NCBI GenBank assembly: GCA_020186115.1
Contig: WSYJ01000135.1
Coordinates: 1-64,000 of the forward strand
Length of the DNA stretch: 64,000 nt
Origin: Histomonas meleagridis
Taxonomy: Eukaryota; Parabasalia; Tritrichomonadida; Dientamoebidae
Reading direction: 5' to 3'
A model generated the notes under the pieces. It was not told where the DNA came from and did not search any database. It saw only the letters and a program-made list of their open reading frames with translations. A program made the translations under genes and the position numbers. Numbering within the stretch: position 1 is the stretch's first letter; every line of letters starts with the position of its first letter. Shown piece by piece: positions 43,379-53,450 of the stretch.

Positions 43379-44626
43379 TTAATAATCTAAGAAAATTATT
43401 TTGTAATATCCTATTTTATTAAAATCAAAACAAATTGAAAAAATATTTTTATTTTTGTTGCTGACATATTTATTTCGAATAATGAAATTAAAAAGTTCTT
43501 TATTGCCTGAAAAAGTTCTGATTTCCATAAAATTTATTGAGATTGGATTTTTCCCAAGCAAATATTTTAAAATGAATATATTACCTGTTTCAATTGAAAC
43601 AATGATAAGAGAATCATTAACTTTCATTCCATTTTCGAATAAAAATGCTAAAACTTCATAATTATGATGAATGATACATTTTTTTCCTAATTTTTCTAAG
43701 TTGTTAATTTCTTTAATTTTATTTTCATAAAGATATTTAAAGATGTCATTTCGATGAAATATAATTGCTGCTTTATATGCACCTTCAAATGATGAATGAT
43801 TCTGTTCACATAAATGAATGATTTCTTCATTTCCAACTGCAACTGCATATTTACCTGCATAATAAACATTTGCACTGTTCATAAGTAAATATCTAAAACA
43901 TTTAATTGATCCAAAAAATGCTGCATAATCAATTAATGTAACATTTTCTTCATTAATAAATGAACATCTTTCATAAAGTGATGGATCAATTATTTGATTA
44001 AAATCAAAATCATTTTTTGATGATATTTCTTGAAGTTTTTCTATTTCATCATTTCGAATTATTAAAGCAATTTCATTTGGATTATGTCCTTCTTCAATGA
44101 ATTTCTTATGAAGTTCCCAATCATTCTTTGATAGTTCTTCATGATTATCAAAAAAAAATTTATATAAATGATTTGATTTAAATCTGCTTAATTCTTCATT
44201 TGACATATAATGTGCAAAATATGGTGTTACTTTATTTTTACAAATGTTTGAATCAGTGAGATCGTTTTCAATTATTTTATTAAGCAAAAAATTTGATTCT
44301 TGTGAATGGATATTAAATAAAAATTGTATAAAAATGTCAATTACCTTATAATTTTCATTATTATAAATATCTCTTTCTCTTATTTCAATTTGTTTTAAAT
44401 ATTCCATACCTGATTTATTAAATTCTATAATAAAACATGAATATAAAATACTACAAATTATAAAATTAAATGAATATGGAAATTTTTCATCAAAATAAAA
44501 TAAGGAAGAATCTACTGATTCATTGATATTATTCTCATCTAAATATAAAATAAGCTGTTTTAAGGACATTAATTTTTGAAGCATTTCCTTGTCTTGGCTT
44601 TCTATTTGACTTTGCTTGCTTCCCAT
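43379..44626 (-). CDS. Ankyrin-family protein with N-myristoylation-type start
   Basis: 415 residues from ATG at 44626. The start MGSKQSQ fits the MGxxxS/T N-myristoylation pattern, and the dead relative at 4083 starts MGNSQTQ. A helical head of about 170 residues is followed by ELHKKFIEEGHNPNEIA and NDEIEKLQEISS (family motif). Divergent ankyrin repeats follow: TLIDYAAFFGSIKCFRYLLMNS, GKYAVAVGNEEIIHLCEQN, DIFKYLYENKI, NYEVLAFLFENGM, GNIFILKYLLGK. It ends at the start of array 3. The last 25 residues (KNIFSICFDFNKIGYYKIIF) read like spacer sequence, so the true C-terminus may differ. Its upstream region lies 89 bp from the 950-bp inverted-repeat element. Function unknown; a membrane-tethered protein-binding role is inferred. 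Confidence 0.78.
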   Translation of the reverse strand: MGSKQSQIESQDKEMLQKLMSLKQLILYLDENNINESVDSSLFYFDEKFPYSFNFIICSILYSCFIIEFNKSGMEYLKQIEIRERDIYNNENYKVIDIFIQFLFNIHSQESNFLLNKIIENDLTDSNICKNKVTPYFAHYMSNEELSRFKSNHLYKFFFDNHEELSKNDWELHKKFIEEGHNPNEIALIIRNDEIEKLQEISSKNDFDFNQIIDPSLYERCSFINEENVTLIDYAAFFGSIKCFRYLLMNSANVYYAGKYAVAVGNEEIIHLCEQNHSSFEGAYKAAIIFHRNDIFKYLYENKIKEINNLEKLGKKCIIHHNYEVLAFLFENGMKVNDSLIIVSIETGNIFILKYLLGKNPISINFMEIRTFSGNKELFNFIIRNKYVSNKNKNIFSICFDFNKIGYYKIIFLDY

Positions 44627-44714
44627 TGCAGTTATAGGAAATCAATTGCAGAAAAATGTGACAATGAAAGCACTTTTTCCCTAAATTTTAGCTTACTTGC
44701 TTTGGAACAAAATA

Positions 44715-45664
44715 CAGCTCGTTGCAATTGCTTTTATAAGGTCAGCAAAACGAAATATCCGAAATTGAGAAGTTTACAAACAGGCAGAAAAACAGGGTAT
44801 CCCGCTAGCAAAACTAAATATCCAAATTTGAAAAGTTTACAACACAAAATAAGGACAGGTGGATTTTGATGAATAAATAAATTGTTTTTTACTCTTTTGT
44901 CTAAAAGTTCGTAGGAATAGGACTCAGTTTAGATTAAGTCTCGTGAAGCAGTTATCAAATGAAATATTTCCACTTCTTTATGCTTTATTACATACTGTAT
45001 AACCAGAATCACTTTGTGACTGGATTTGAATGGTTTAAAAATTATACGTCACTTTTTTAATCACTCAAAAATTCATGCAACTCTGTTGTAAATCAAATGA
45101 TATATCGTAACATATTATACAGTTGCATACAAAGTATTATTTAAGGGTGTGAAGTATTCTGATTTTGATTTTATATGCAGAAAAATTTTTTCATTATACA
45201 TGTATATTCGATTGAATATTTTGAGAGTAATTTGAAATTCAGTAATAAAAATAAGGAAAAATGATGATAAAACTTCAAAAAGAATTTTTCACCTTAGCGT
45301 TTGTTTATTCAATTTTTCCTTTATAAAATTTATCTCCCATCAGTATTTATCATCTGTTAAAGTTGATTGTGCAGACGAATTCATTTGTGACATAAAAATT
45401 TGAGATTAAATAAAAGTGCATTAATATTTATTCACAAATATTGGATATTTATTTTTTTTTGCAAGCGACTTTGTTATGCACGCGTCACTTTTTTGTATAT
45501 TTACTTTTGCAATTGGGATATTCCGTTTTGCAAACGTCACTTTTTGGCTATTCTGTTTCTCTGGTTAGCTACTTTGTTTTGAGGAAAGGAGATTTACTTT
45601 TGCACGCGTCACTTTTTGAGATATTGAGTTTTGCACAATGTATAAAAGCAATTGCAACGAGCTG
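44715..45664. mobile_element. Non-autonomous inverted-repeat element with TA flanks
   Basis: A 24-bp perfect terminal inverted repeat: CAGCTCGTTGCAATTGCTTT plus TATA at 44715-44738, and its reverse complement at 45641-45664. Each end is flanked by TA (44713-44714 and 45665-45666), as in Tc1/mariner-type insertions. Inside each end lie repeated subterminal motifs GCAAAACnnAATATCC: twice on the plus strand at about 44753 and 44819, and several times in opposite sense between 45460 and 45640. Three copies of CGTCACTTTTT lie in the right part. No transposase frame was recognised in the 950 bp, so it is MITE-like. Confidence 0.75.
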
Positions 45665-45931
45665 TAATAAATTATGAAATCTCAGAGTGTGAATTCCAAA
45701 TATACTTCATATAACTGTTTAAAAAAATAGGAAACAGTAAGTGTGAAATATTATATTGTTTCAGCTACATTTTTGGGAAGCATAATTTATTATTAAATTA
45801 AATAAGGTTAATAATAATTTGTAAAAAATGAATAAAAATGATTACATCATAGTCTTTTTCTCAAATAACTTTCAGAAATATTTTCAACAAAATGATCATA
45901 AATATATTTTTATTAATTTACAACATTAATG

Positions 45932-47642
45932 TTAAAACACTTTAACAAAATCCGTTAATTTTTTTCTTAATTGCACATTAAAAGCGTTACTTTTATCAAG
46001 CTGCAAACCTTCTACATTTTCCTCAGGGATTAAAGATACCAAAATATTTAATTTTGGATATTTCTTATGAATTTTATTCATCACATCCATATAAAGATTC
46101 ACAATTCTCTCAATGAAATATTCAAATTTAAAGTTATTTATATCCTTTTGTCTTTGTTTAGGTATTGTATTTAACATATCAGACTTACCCAAACAAAGAC
46201 AAATTGATTTAGATTTATCATTTGCTTCTTTCACTCTATTCCAAAAAATAGTTTTTTCGAAGCAATGTTTTTTCTTTCTTAGCTTCCAAATGGACAAATT
46301 TGGAATCGGATGGATAAGTGTCATCAATCCAGTTTCAGCGCATTGTTCATCGCCGATAGCCAAAATTGAATGGTCTATCATCCTATCGTTGATCGGGAAG
46401 CCAAAGTGAATGAGCACGTCAAAGTAAAGTTGATATTCGATTGGAGGGTAATCCTTGATGAAGTATTGATATTCGATTATATCTATCAATCTACTTGCTA
46501 TCACGAACTCAGAATAATTACCACTCAAGAAAAGAAACAACAAAGTTATTATTATTATACAAAAAATGTTTTTCATTTTAGGATCAAATGTTTTAATTTG
46601 TGGGAAATCCGATAATTTTCCGGAATAATTCTTTTTGTTTATTCTGTTAGATAATAATTGACTTAATTTCCCTAATTGGAATGAGCCAATAGTTATGTTT
46701 TTGTTTGTTTGATAAAATTTTATTAATAATGAATTTAATTTACTGAAATCGCGGTCAAGTAATTTGATCCAAAAATATCGACGCGCATTAGAAAACGATA
46801 AATTTTGGAATGTTTTATTAGAATAATATAATTCAAGGCCTTTATTGATATGGCCATATTTTATAAATGATTCCGATATTTCACGAATAACTGCTGCTTT
46901 AATATCAGTGTTTAAGATGGATTTTAACTCATTATATATGAGCTCGTTTTCACATGGAATTGGTATATACTTATAAAACGTGGATTTCAATAAAATCCGT
47001 AAGAGTAAATATGGCTGATATTTATTGATTGTTTGGACCATGGAATATAAGAGCTTACTGTGAAAATATGTGTAACCATCAAGCTCATTAAGAATGTTAA
47101 GCATCTCAAGATAATCAGGCTCGGGATTATATAGTAAATTTTCATAATATTGATAATACTCAGGATATTTTGTTAAGATAATTTGCTTGGATAATGAAAT
47201 AAGTTCAGGATTATAGGTGTTCTTTATCATATTCGCAAAAAATGGTATGCCATTCGAAGTGACTAAATAAAAAATGGAAGCATTAGGAATATCATTTTTA
47301 TGTTCATAGTCTTGGCCTACCTCAATAAGTTTTTCGGCTAATATGGTATCAGATGTTTTAATAAAAGAATCTTCATAACTTGGTAAATTAATAATAAGTT
47401 CTTCACCAGTTTTAAAATATAGTTGATCGCCATTCCATTCTATTACTTCTTCTTCACTGTTAATAATGTAAATTTTAGTTTCAGAAAGAGAAAAATTTTT
47501 TTTGAAAAAATATATTATATTTGTTAAGTGAAAATTCAACGATGTCTAAAATAAGTTCACGTTCAAAAGAGTCAAATTCGAGTAGAAAACAATATGGTTC
47601 TTCCGCTTCAAAATGAACAAAAAGTTCGTTCATGCCTAACAT
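45932..47642 (-). pseudogene. Helical-repeat protein with SGNH-like end, one frameshift
   Basis: The 45932-47539 frame (about 535 codons) has no ATG near its 5' end. In another frame an ATG at 47642 or 47633 (MNELFVHFEAEEPYCFLLEF) follows a TCAATTTATC initiator and runs into it. The two join across an A/T homopolymer near 47490-47512, so a one-base change splits one gene of about 565 residues. The middle is helical, TPR/Sel1-like (YEHKNDIPNASIFYLVTSNGIPFFANM). The C-terminal 160 residues look like an SGNH/GDSL-type fold seen in trichomonad proteins: SILAIGDEQCAETG (GDE where GDS would be catalytic), then CLCLGKSDML and MNKIHKKYPKLNILVSLIP. It may be a pseudogene or an assembly error. Confidence 0.55.
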
Positions 47643-48192
47643 GAACGCAAAGATAAATTGACATATATTGTTAATTTTTTGACAATAATTGTTTTTATTT
47701 TTCTAGTGAAGCTTTTAAGTAAAGTTCGAATATTAGAAAGCTTACATTGTTAAAACTATCTTGGATAATTTATTTTTATATTATTAATCAAATCAAGAAA
47801 AGTTTTTTCGTGCTTCTCGAAAGTGATGTGTTATCGTTCAAAGCCTTTCTAATCTTATAAGAAAACGTTATAATTCCGATTAAATGTTATAATTTATTTT
47901 TCTATCAAAATATTTTGAATAATGTAGAATTAAATATATTCAAATTAAATTTCATTAATCATAAAATTTTATAAATTTGGATGTACATCCAACATATTTT
48001 ACTAAAATTTATAATATGATCATGGCTTTCTAATTTTATTTTATTAAACAGGGCAATGTTATCATAAAGGCATCAAAATTTACTATTTTTATAATTAAAT
48101 CATTTTTCTTTCAAAAACTTCAAGGAACTTGTCTAACTGGTTTTGTCTTAACAGAGGGAAAACTCTTCATATCTATTATTATTTATTTCTAC
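47643..48192. other. Shared upstream region
   Basis: 550 bp between divergent starts, with no gene. A TCATATCT initiator-like site at about 48169 lies 23 bases before the BspA ATG. Confidence 0.5.
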
Positions 48193-49872
48193 ATGATTCT
48201 CATGTTTCTTCTGTTTTCTTTCTCTTTCTCTTTAGGTATTATTGATATTAATAATCAAAACATTAAATCGACACAAATAAGTAATGTATTTAATGAATAT
48301 TTTCCAAAACAGGATAAAATCATTATTACACTTTTGTTTCTTTCCTTCCTTTTACTTTTTTCGAACAAAATATTTTCGTTCAGTTTAACATCAAAACAAT
48401 TTAAAGTTATACCATTTATTTTACCTTTATTTTTCATTCAATCATATAATTCATCTTTTCATGATGGTAAACTTACTTTAGATGCTTACAATGATTTTTA
48501 TAATAGTTTCAAAAGCAACCCATATTATGTTACATCTTTAGTTATTAATAGTGGTATCGAAACGATTACTTCGTATGCTTTTGCCAATTGGGGAAATATT
48601 TTGAATGTTACATTGCAAGAAGGTGTTAAAACCATTGAACAATATGCATTTATGAATTGCAAATCAATGCAATTAATTATAATTCCAAGTAGTATAAATA
48701 ATATAATATTTAATGCATTTTTCGGATGTACAAATCAAACATCTTTCTTAGTAAGTTCTAATAATAGTGATTATACAAATCATAATAACGATGGTGTCTT
48801 ATACAGCAAAAACCTTCAAACATTATACGTTTATCCAAAGAGAAAAACAGAAGGAACATTCATAGTACCATCAAATGTAAAAAATATATATACATATGCA
48901 TTTTCTAATTGTAGTTGTTTAGAAACAATTGTATGGAATGATGCTATTACTTCCATTGGTGAACATGCTTTTTATTGTTGTACCTCATTAAAAAATATAT
49001 CATTACCAAAGTCTATAGATAAATTCCCAAAATATGTATGTAAAGGATGTGTTTCATTAACTGAAATTGATTTCGATCATTGCAAGTATGTATCCAGTAA
49101 TTCATTTTCCCAATGTACAGCATTGAAAACAATAAATATTCCAAACATCGTTCATATTGGTAGTGATGCATTTGCTGAATGCACTTCATTAGAAACGGCT
49201 GTTATGAATATTAGTGAAGAAATTGCATATAGAGCATTTGAAAGTTGCTCAAGTTTGAAATATGTATCTATTTCAGGTGAAATGAAGCAAATCTTCCCTT
49301 ACGCTTTTACTGACTGTTCTTCATTAAAGGAAATCACTTTTCCTGATAAATTAGAGGATATACAAGAAGGTGCATTCCTACAATGTACATCATTAGAAAC
49401 AGTTATGATTGGAGAAAATGTCAAGAAAATTGGAGATAATGCATTTAAAAATTGTTCTAAACTTCATTGTATATATTATAATGGTACAAAAGAACCAATC
49501 ACCGGAAAAGACTCATTTTCTGGAGTTAATACATCTTACATTATGGTATTAAATACATATAATGGTAGTTCTACAATTGGAGGATTAAATACCTACGTTG
49601 GAATAATTAATGAATGTGTGCAACCAACAGGATCACCTACAGAATTACCAACAGGATTGCCCACAGGATTACCAACAGAATCGCCCACAGGATTACCTAC
49701 AGAATTGCCAACAACAACATATGATCCTTCAGAAACGAATACCCAACAACCTACAGCTAAATCAGAGGAAAGCTTTCCAAATAAATCAGAATTTCTAGAT
49801 AGCAATGGATTCAAATCTGGTGCTGCATATTCCATTTTAATGGTAATTATGACTTTGGCCTTAATACTTTAA
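48193..49872 (+). CDS. BspA-like leucine-rich-repeat surface protein
   Basis: 559 residues from ATG at 48193. The N-terminus (MILMFLLFSFSFSLGII) looks like a signal peptide. A second hydrophobic stretch at about 37-85 is unusual and could be an anchor. Residues about 105-445 are LRR_5-type repeats of about 23 residues with FxxCxSLxxIxxP periodicity (AFTDCSSLKEITFPDKLEDI, GAFLQCTSLETVMIGENVKK). A (L/S)PTG-type Pro/Thr/Gly repeat, about 475-510, forms a stalk. The end, SNGFKSGAAYSILMVIMTLALIL, is a hydrophobic tail without cytosolic residues, compatible with a GPI signal or a membrane anchor. BspA-like proteins are abundant candidate adhesins of trichomonads. Adhesion is known for some members only. 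Confidence 0.9.
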   Translation: MILMFLLFSFSFSLGIIDINNQNIKSTQISNVFNEYFPKQDKIIITLLFLSFLLLFSNKIFSFSLTSKQFKVIPFILPLFFIQSYNSSFHDGKLTLDAYNDFYNSFKSNPYYVTSLVINSGIETITSYAFANWGNILNVTLQEGVKTIEQYAFMNCKSMQLIIIPSSINNIIFNAFFGCTNQTSFLVSSNNSDYTNHNNDGVLYSKNLQTLYVYPKRKTEGTFIVPSNVKNIYTYAFSNCSCLETIVWNDAITSIGEHAFYCCTSLKNISLPKSIDKFPKYVCKGCVSLTEIDFDHCKYVSSNSFSQCTALKTINIPNIVHIGSDAFAECTSLETAVMNISEEIAYRAFESCSSLKYVSISGEMKQIFPYAFTDCSSLKEITFPDKLEDIQEGAFLQCTSLETVMIGENVKKIGDNAFKNCSKLHCIYYNGTKEPITGKDSFSGVNTSYIMVLNTYNGSSTIGGLNTYVGIINECVQPTGSPTELPTGLPTGLPTESPTGLPTELPTTTYDPSETNTQQPTAKSEESFPNKSEFLDSNGFKSGAAYSILMVIMTLALIL

Positions 49873-50084
49873 GGTAAAAAAGTAAACCTTACATTGATGC
49901 CACTTTAGGCTTTTTTATTTTAAAAGAAGATATTTATTAATTCCAACATTTCACATTAAACAGTCATTGAATTGACCGTTTATGTATTTTATTTTAAAAG
50001 TGACACATATGAATTGGATTCAAAAGTGAAGTCGATACTAATACGCATGCGTATTGTAATAACACCTACTTACAATAAATTAAA

Positions 50085-50996
50085 TATAACCATGTTAAAT
50101 ATTTTGGAGACTATGTTTTTTGTAACTGTACAAAATTAGTCAGCATTTCTCTTCCTTTATCCTCACTTTATACCTTAAATGGTTGTACAACTAGCATGTG
50201 CCAAGGATACACTTCATTAACAAAAACTATAACACCTAGCTTTAGGTATGCTAATATAATGAAAAATGCGTTTGCACAATGTACATCACTTACAGCCTTA
50301 AGCTCTGATCAATATGTTAGGTCTATTCAATAAAACGCATTTATTTATTGTACTTCTTTAGAAACAGTTGATATTAGTGTACATAAAGGAATTGGTCCTG
50401 GTTCATTTGCGCGTTGCACAAATTTGAAGAGTGTAACAATTAAAGATAGTATTGAGGATGGAATAGATACCAATGCACTTCTTGATTGTAAGTCATTAGT
50501 AACCTTGAAACTTCCCAAAGTATTAGCTACTATAGGAAGTGGTGCATTTGCACGTTGCTCGATTTTATTAAACCTTACACTTCCAATTGGCATAACAGAT
50601 ATAAATGAAAATGCATTTTTGCAATGTACTTCATTAAGTAGAAACAGTTATCTTTAAAGGAAGATTAGAGTTCAATGCATATATTATAATGGTACAAATG
50701 AACCAAGTACCGTAGGAACAAATGGTTTCACCGGTATAAAAAAAAATTTCATTATGGTGTTGGATACTTATGAAGGTAATCCAACGATTGGCACATTAAA
50801 TACTTATAAAGGAACGATCATGGAATGTTTACCTTATACACCTTCAGAATCACCAACACTGCTTCGCCAGTGCCTGAAACAAATACACCACAACCTGTAT
50901 CTGAAACAGAAGAAGAAACAGAGACAGAGAGTAACAATTTCAGAATAGGTGAATGCATTCTGATGGTGATTCTCTCAATAGTCTTAATATTCTAAG
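50085..50996 (+). pseudogene. Second BspA-like gene, broken
   Basis: Starting near 50085, the plus strand encodes LRR_5 repeats (VFCNCTKLVSISLP, NAFAQCTSLTAL, AFIYCTSLETVDI, GSFARCTNLKSVTIKDSI, GAFARCSILLNLTLP). Stops fall at about 50332 and 50655 and frame changes lie near 50660 and 50870. The end repeats the intact neighbour's order: IYYNGTNEP, NFIMVLDTYEGNPTIGTLNTYKG, a Pro/Thr/Glu-rich stalk and a hydrophobic tail. There is no signal peptide or start. It is a tandem duplicate that has decayed. Confidence 0.8.
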
Positions 50997-51501
50997 ATAA
51001 TTAATAAACCTTAAAATAATTTTATACTATTTGATATCTTTAAATTCTTAAGTATGTGAACAATGGTTTTGATTTTGCTGTCATTTATCAAAAATGTTGT
51101 GTGGCATTTTCCATAATATTGATTAGGAATGTTGCTCAGCCTTGGCAGTGATCCATTGTAGTTCAATGCTTCTAATCTGAATTGTAGTTCAATCCAATCT
51201 GCTAAATGAAAGAAAATACATTTGATTATTTTATAATTTATACAATTTGTGAGCTAGCTCAAATATGTAACATAAGCTCTTGTAATAATTTTAAAATAAA
51301 TAATAAAAATATTTGAAATTTCCTTTTATATAATTGCCTTTGAATTTTTTGATGAATAACATTAAAATATAAAAATTTAAATATTTCTAAACAGATGTGT
51401 TATAATATTGTGATATATTAATATTATTGTGCATGAAGTAAACATAAAATGAGAATAATAATATTGATATATATTATTTATTTTTATTAAAAATACAAAT
51501 T
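50997..51501. other. Intergenic DNA with a possible minus-strand coding fragment
   Basis: Minus-strand 51010-51215 is open for about 60 codons (LADWIELQFRLEALNYNGSL, then PRLSNIPNQYYG), ending at a stop near 51012, but has no start and no recognised family. The rest is very AT-rich. Confidence 0.35.
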
Positions 51502-53313
51502 TTATTTTTGATTTTCCATCAAATACACATTAATTCTTGACAATGAACTTCTTAATTGTAATCCTTTTGATGGTTGCTTCAATTCTGTTTTGATAAGTTC
51601 TATCAAGTTATTCAAATCCTGTTGCGTCTGCAAGATCCGAAACACTTCGTTCCAAATCTTTTCATTCCATCTTTTTGGACATTTGTCGAACTCATTCAAT
51701 TTATTTAACATTTTTTTGGTACATAAAAAATGATATAACTTTCCAACTGATTCACGATCGATATTACCTTCATGTGCTACAAGTTTATCGCATCTACAAA
51801 GTATTAATCCAACATCTTCCCAAGATGGATCATTATTAAATTCTTTTGGAAGTTCTTTGGCTGGTATCTTGTTTAATAAGTTCTCGGGATCAATATAACA
51901 ATGTGATACAAAGTTTTGTTCTAAGTCATTTAGAATTAATAATAATTGATACAGATAAAATAATGATGTTGGTTCATCAAAACCACGTGGTTTACTATGA
52001 CTAAATGTAATAACGTCTTGAAATGTACCATATTTAAGATACTTAGTTACATAATATTCTTCAACAGATGGAATCTTAACTAAAAATAAATAATAATGTT
52101 GTGGATTAAATGGTTGTAATTCTAATGGGTTTTGTTTCAAAACAAAGGAAGAAGTATTATTTTCACATAAGAATGCGGAATTACCAAGTTGTTGAACAAT
52201 ATTATAATGGCGCCCGCCGAACATTAACCGCTCGCCGATAGCTAACGTTTTCTTTATCGTTGGGGTGGGGACCCTCCGCTTTTGGGTGGGCCCTTTCTCA
52301 GCTGACTTGTTGCCAAAGGTAACTGTGTTAGTGACTTGATGACCTCTTTGATCTGGCTTCTTAAGAATGGACCGTGGCTTTTCATCTGGTAAATCAAATG
52401 GTCCTGGCATTGATGGTGGTTCTTTCCGGATTTCTTGTAATGGAGTACGGTTACGTTTGGGAGGAAGCTCAGGTTCTGGAAAACCAAATTGAGGCTTGGA
52501 AATCGGTGATGACTTTTTAATTTCTTGTAATGGAACACGTTTGGATTTCGGTGGAAGTTGAACTTCCGTTTGTGCAAGCCTACGTGCTACAAAGTCTATT
52601 CCTATAGAACGAAGACGAGCTTCTTCAAATGAACATTCATTTCCATCTTGATCAAGAAGTAAAGATGGATCATAACCGGGTTGAAAACGATCGTTTCTAG
52701 TACCGCTTACATTTGGTGATTGGATTGGAGATAATGAAAATCCATTATGACCAATAAGTGATGATAAATCATGTTTTGGAATTGATGGAGTTTTATTTTT
52801 TGTGTTAATACATGTAATCATTCCATTATTAAAAGTGTATGTAAGACCTTCGAGTTCACCAAGACTAAAAGATTTTTGAAGAGAAAATCGTTTTTGCATT
52901 CTATTACGAAAATCATTAAATTTCATTTCAAGAAACACAGCGGGCTCAGCACCAAACTTTTTTCCTGTATCATAAATATCAAAAGAAGTTATAAAATTAC
53001 TTTGATGTTCATATTCAAGTGCTAAGGATGCATAAAATAAAGAATGTGATCTACCAATACCAAATGAATAACAATTTTCTAATATCCTAGTAGCATTTTG
53101 ATGGTTTAATAAAGAAGAAAATGCGACAATTGATGAAATAAGATTTGTTTCATTAGAAAATTGAGGATTAATATTTTCGAGCTGATTTTGAATTCTATTC
53201 CAATCATTTGGTATTTCTCCATTGATTGGTTTTAATGAATTAATTTGATTAATGAGATTTGCAATATCTTTCATTAATAAACGTTTCGAAGAAATATCAC
53301 ATGAAAAATACAT
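51502..53313 (-). CDS. Bub1/BubR1/Mad3-family checkpoint protein with degenerate kinase domain
   Basis: 603 residues from ATG at 53313; an ATG 14 codons later is possible. The N-terminal 150 residues resemble the Mad3/Bub1 TPR region (FYASLALEYEHQSNFITSFD, then GAEPAVFLEMKFNDFRNRM). A Bub3-binding (GLEBS-like) motif follows near residue 225: QDGNECSFEEARLRS (compare GEELSFEEYRA). Two repeats, LPPKSKRVPLQEI and LPPKRNRTPLQEI, look like D-boxes (RxxL). The C-terminal 230 residues align with the Bub1 kinase fold (YLKYGTFQDVITFSHSKP; SLFYLYQLLLILNDLEQN). The catalytic loop HGDIKPDN reads HCYIDPEN and the DFG-type motif is replaced (LCRCDKL), so it is a pseudokinase. It would act at kinetochores in the spindle checkpoint. 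Confidence 0.78.
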   Translation of the reverse strand: MYFSCDISSKRLLMKDIANLINQINSLKPINGEIPNDWNRIQNQLENINPQFSNETNLISSIVAFSSLLNHQNATRILENCYSFGIGRSHSLFYASLALEYEHQSNFITSFDIYDTGKKFGAEPAVFLEMKFNDFRNRMQKRFSLQKSFSLGELEGLTYTFNNGMITCINTKNKTPSIPKHDLSSLIGHNGFSLSPIQSPNVSGTRNDRFQPGYDPSLLLDQDGNECSFEEARLRSIGIDFVARRLAQTEVQLPPKSKRVPLQEIKKSSPISKPQFGFPEPELPPKRNRTPLQEIRKEPPSMPGPFDLPDEKPRSILKKPDQRGHQVTNTVTFGNKSAEKGPTQKRRVPTPTIKKTLAIGERLMFGGRHYNIVQQLGNSAFLCENNTSSFVLKQNPLELQPFNPQHYYLFLVKIPSVEEYYVTKYLKYGTFQDVITFSHSKPRGFDEPTSLFYLYQLLLILNDLEQNFVSHCYIDPENLLNKIPAKELPKEFNNDPSWEDVGLILCRCDKLVAHEGNIDRESVGKLYHFLCTKKMLNKLNEFDKCPKRWNEKIWNEVFRILQTQQDLNNLIELIKTELKQPSKGLQLRSSLSRINVYLMENQK

Positions 53314-53450
53314 TTTTCACATGAGATTTCATTCCTTTTTTTTTCTACATAACCAAATTTACTTTTTGAATTCATATTACGGCTAAAAACAATTTCAAAA
53401 ATTATTAAAAATCTTTTTATTATGATTTAAAAAATATATATATTTTAAGA

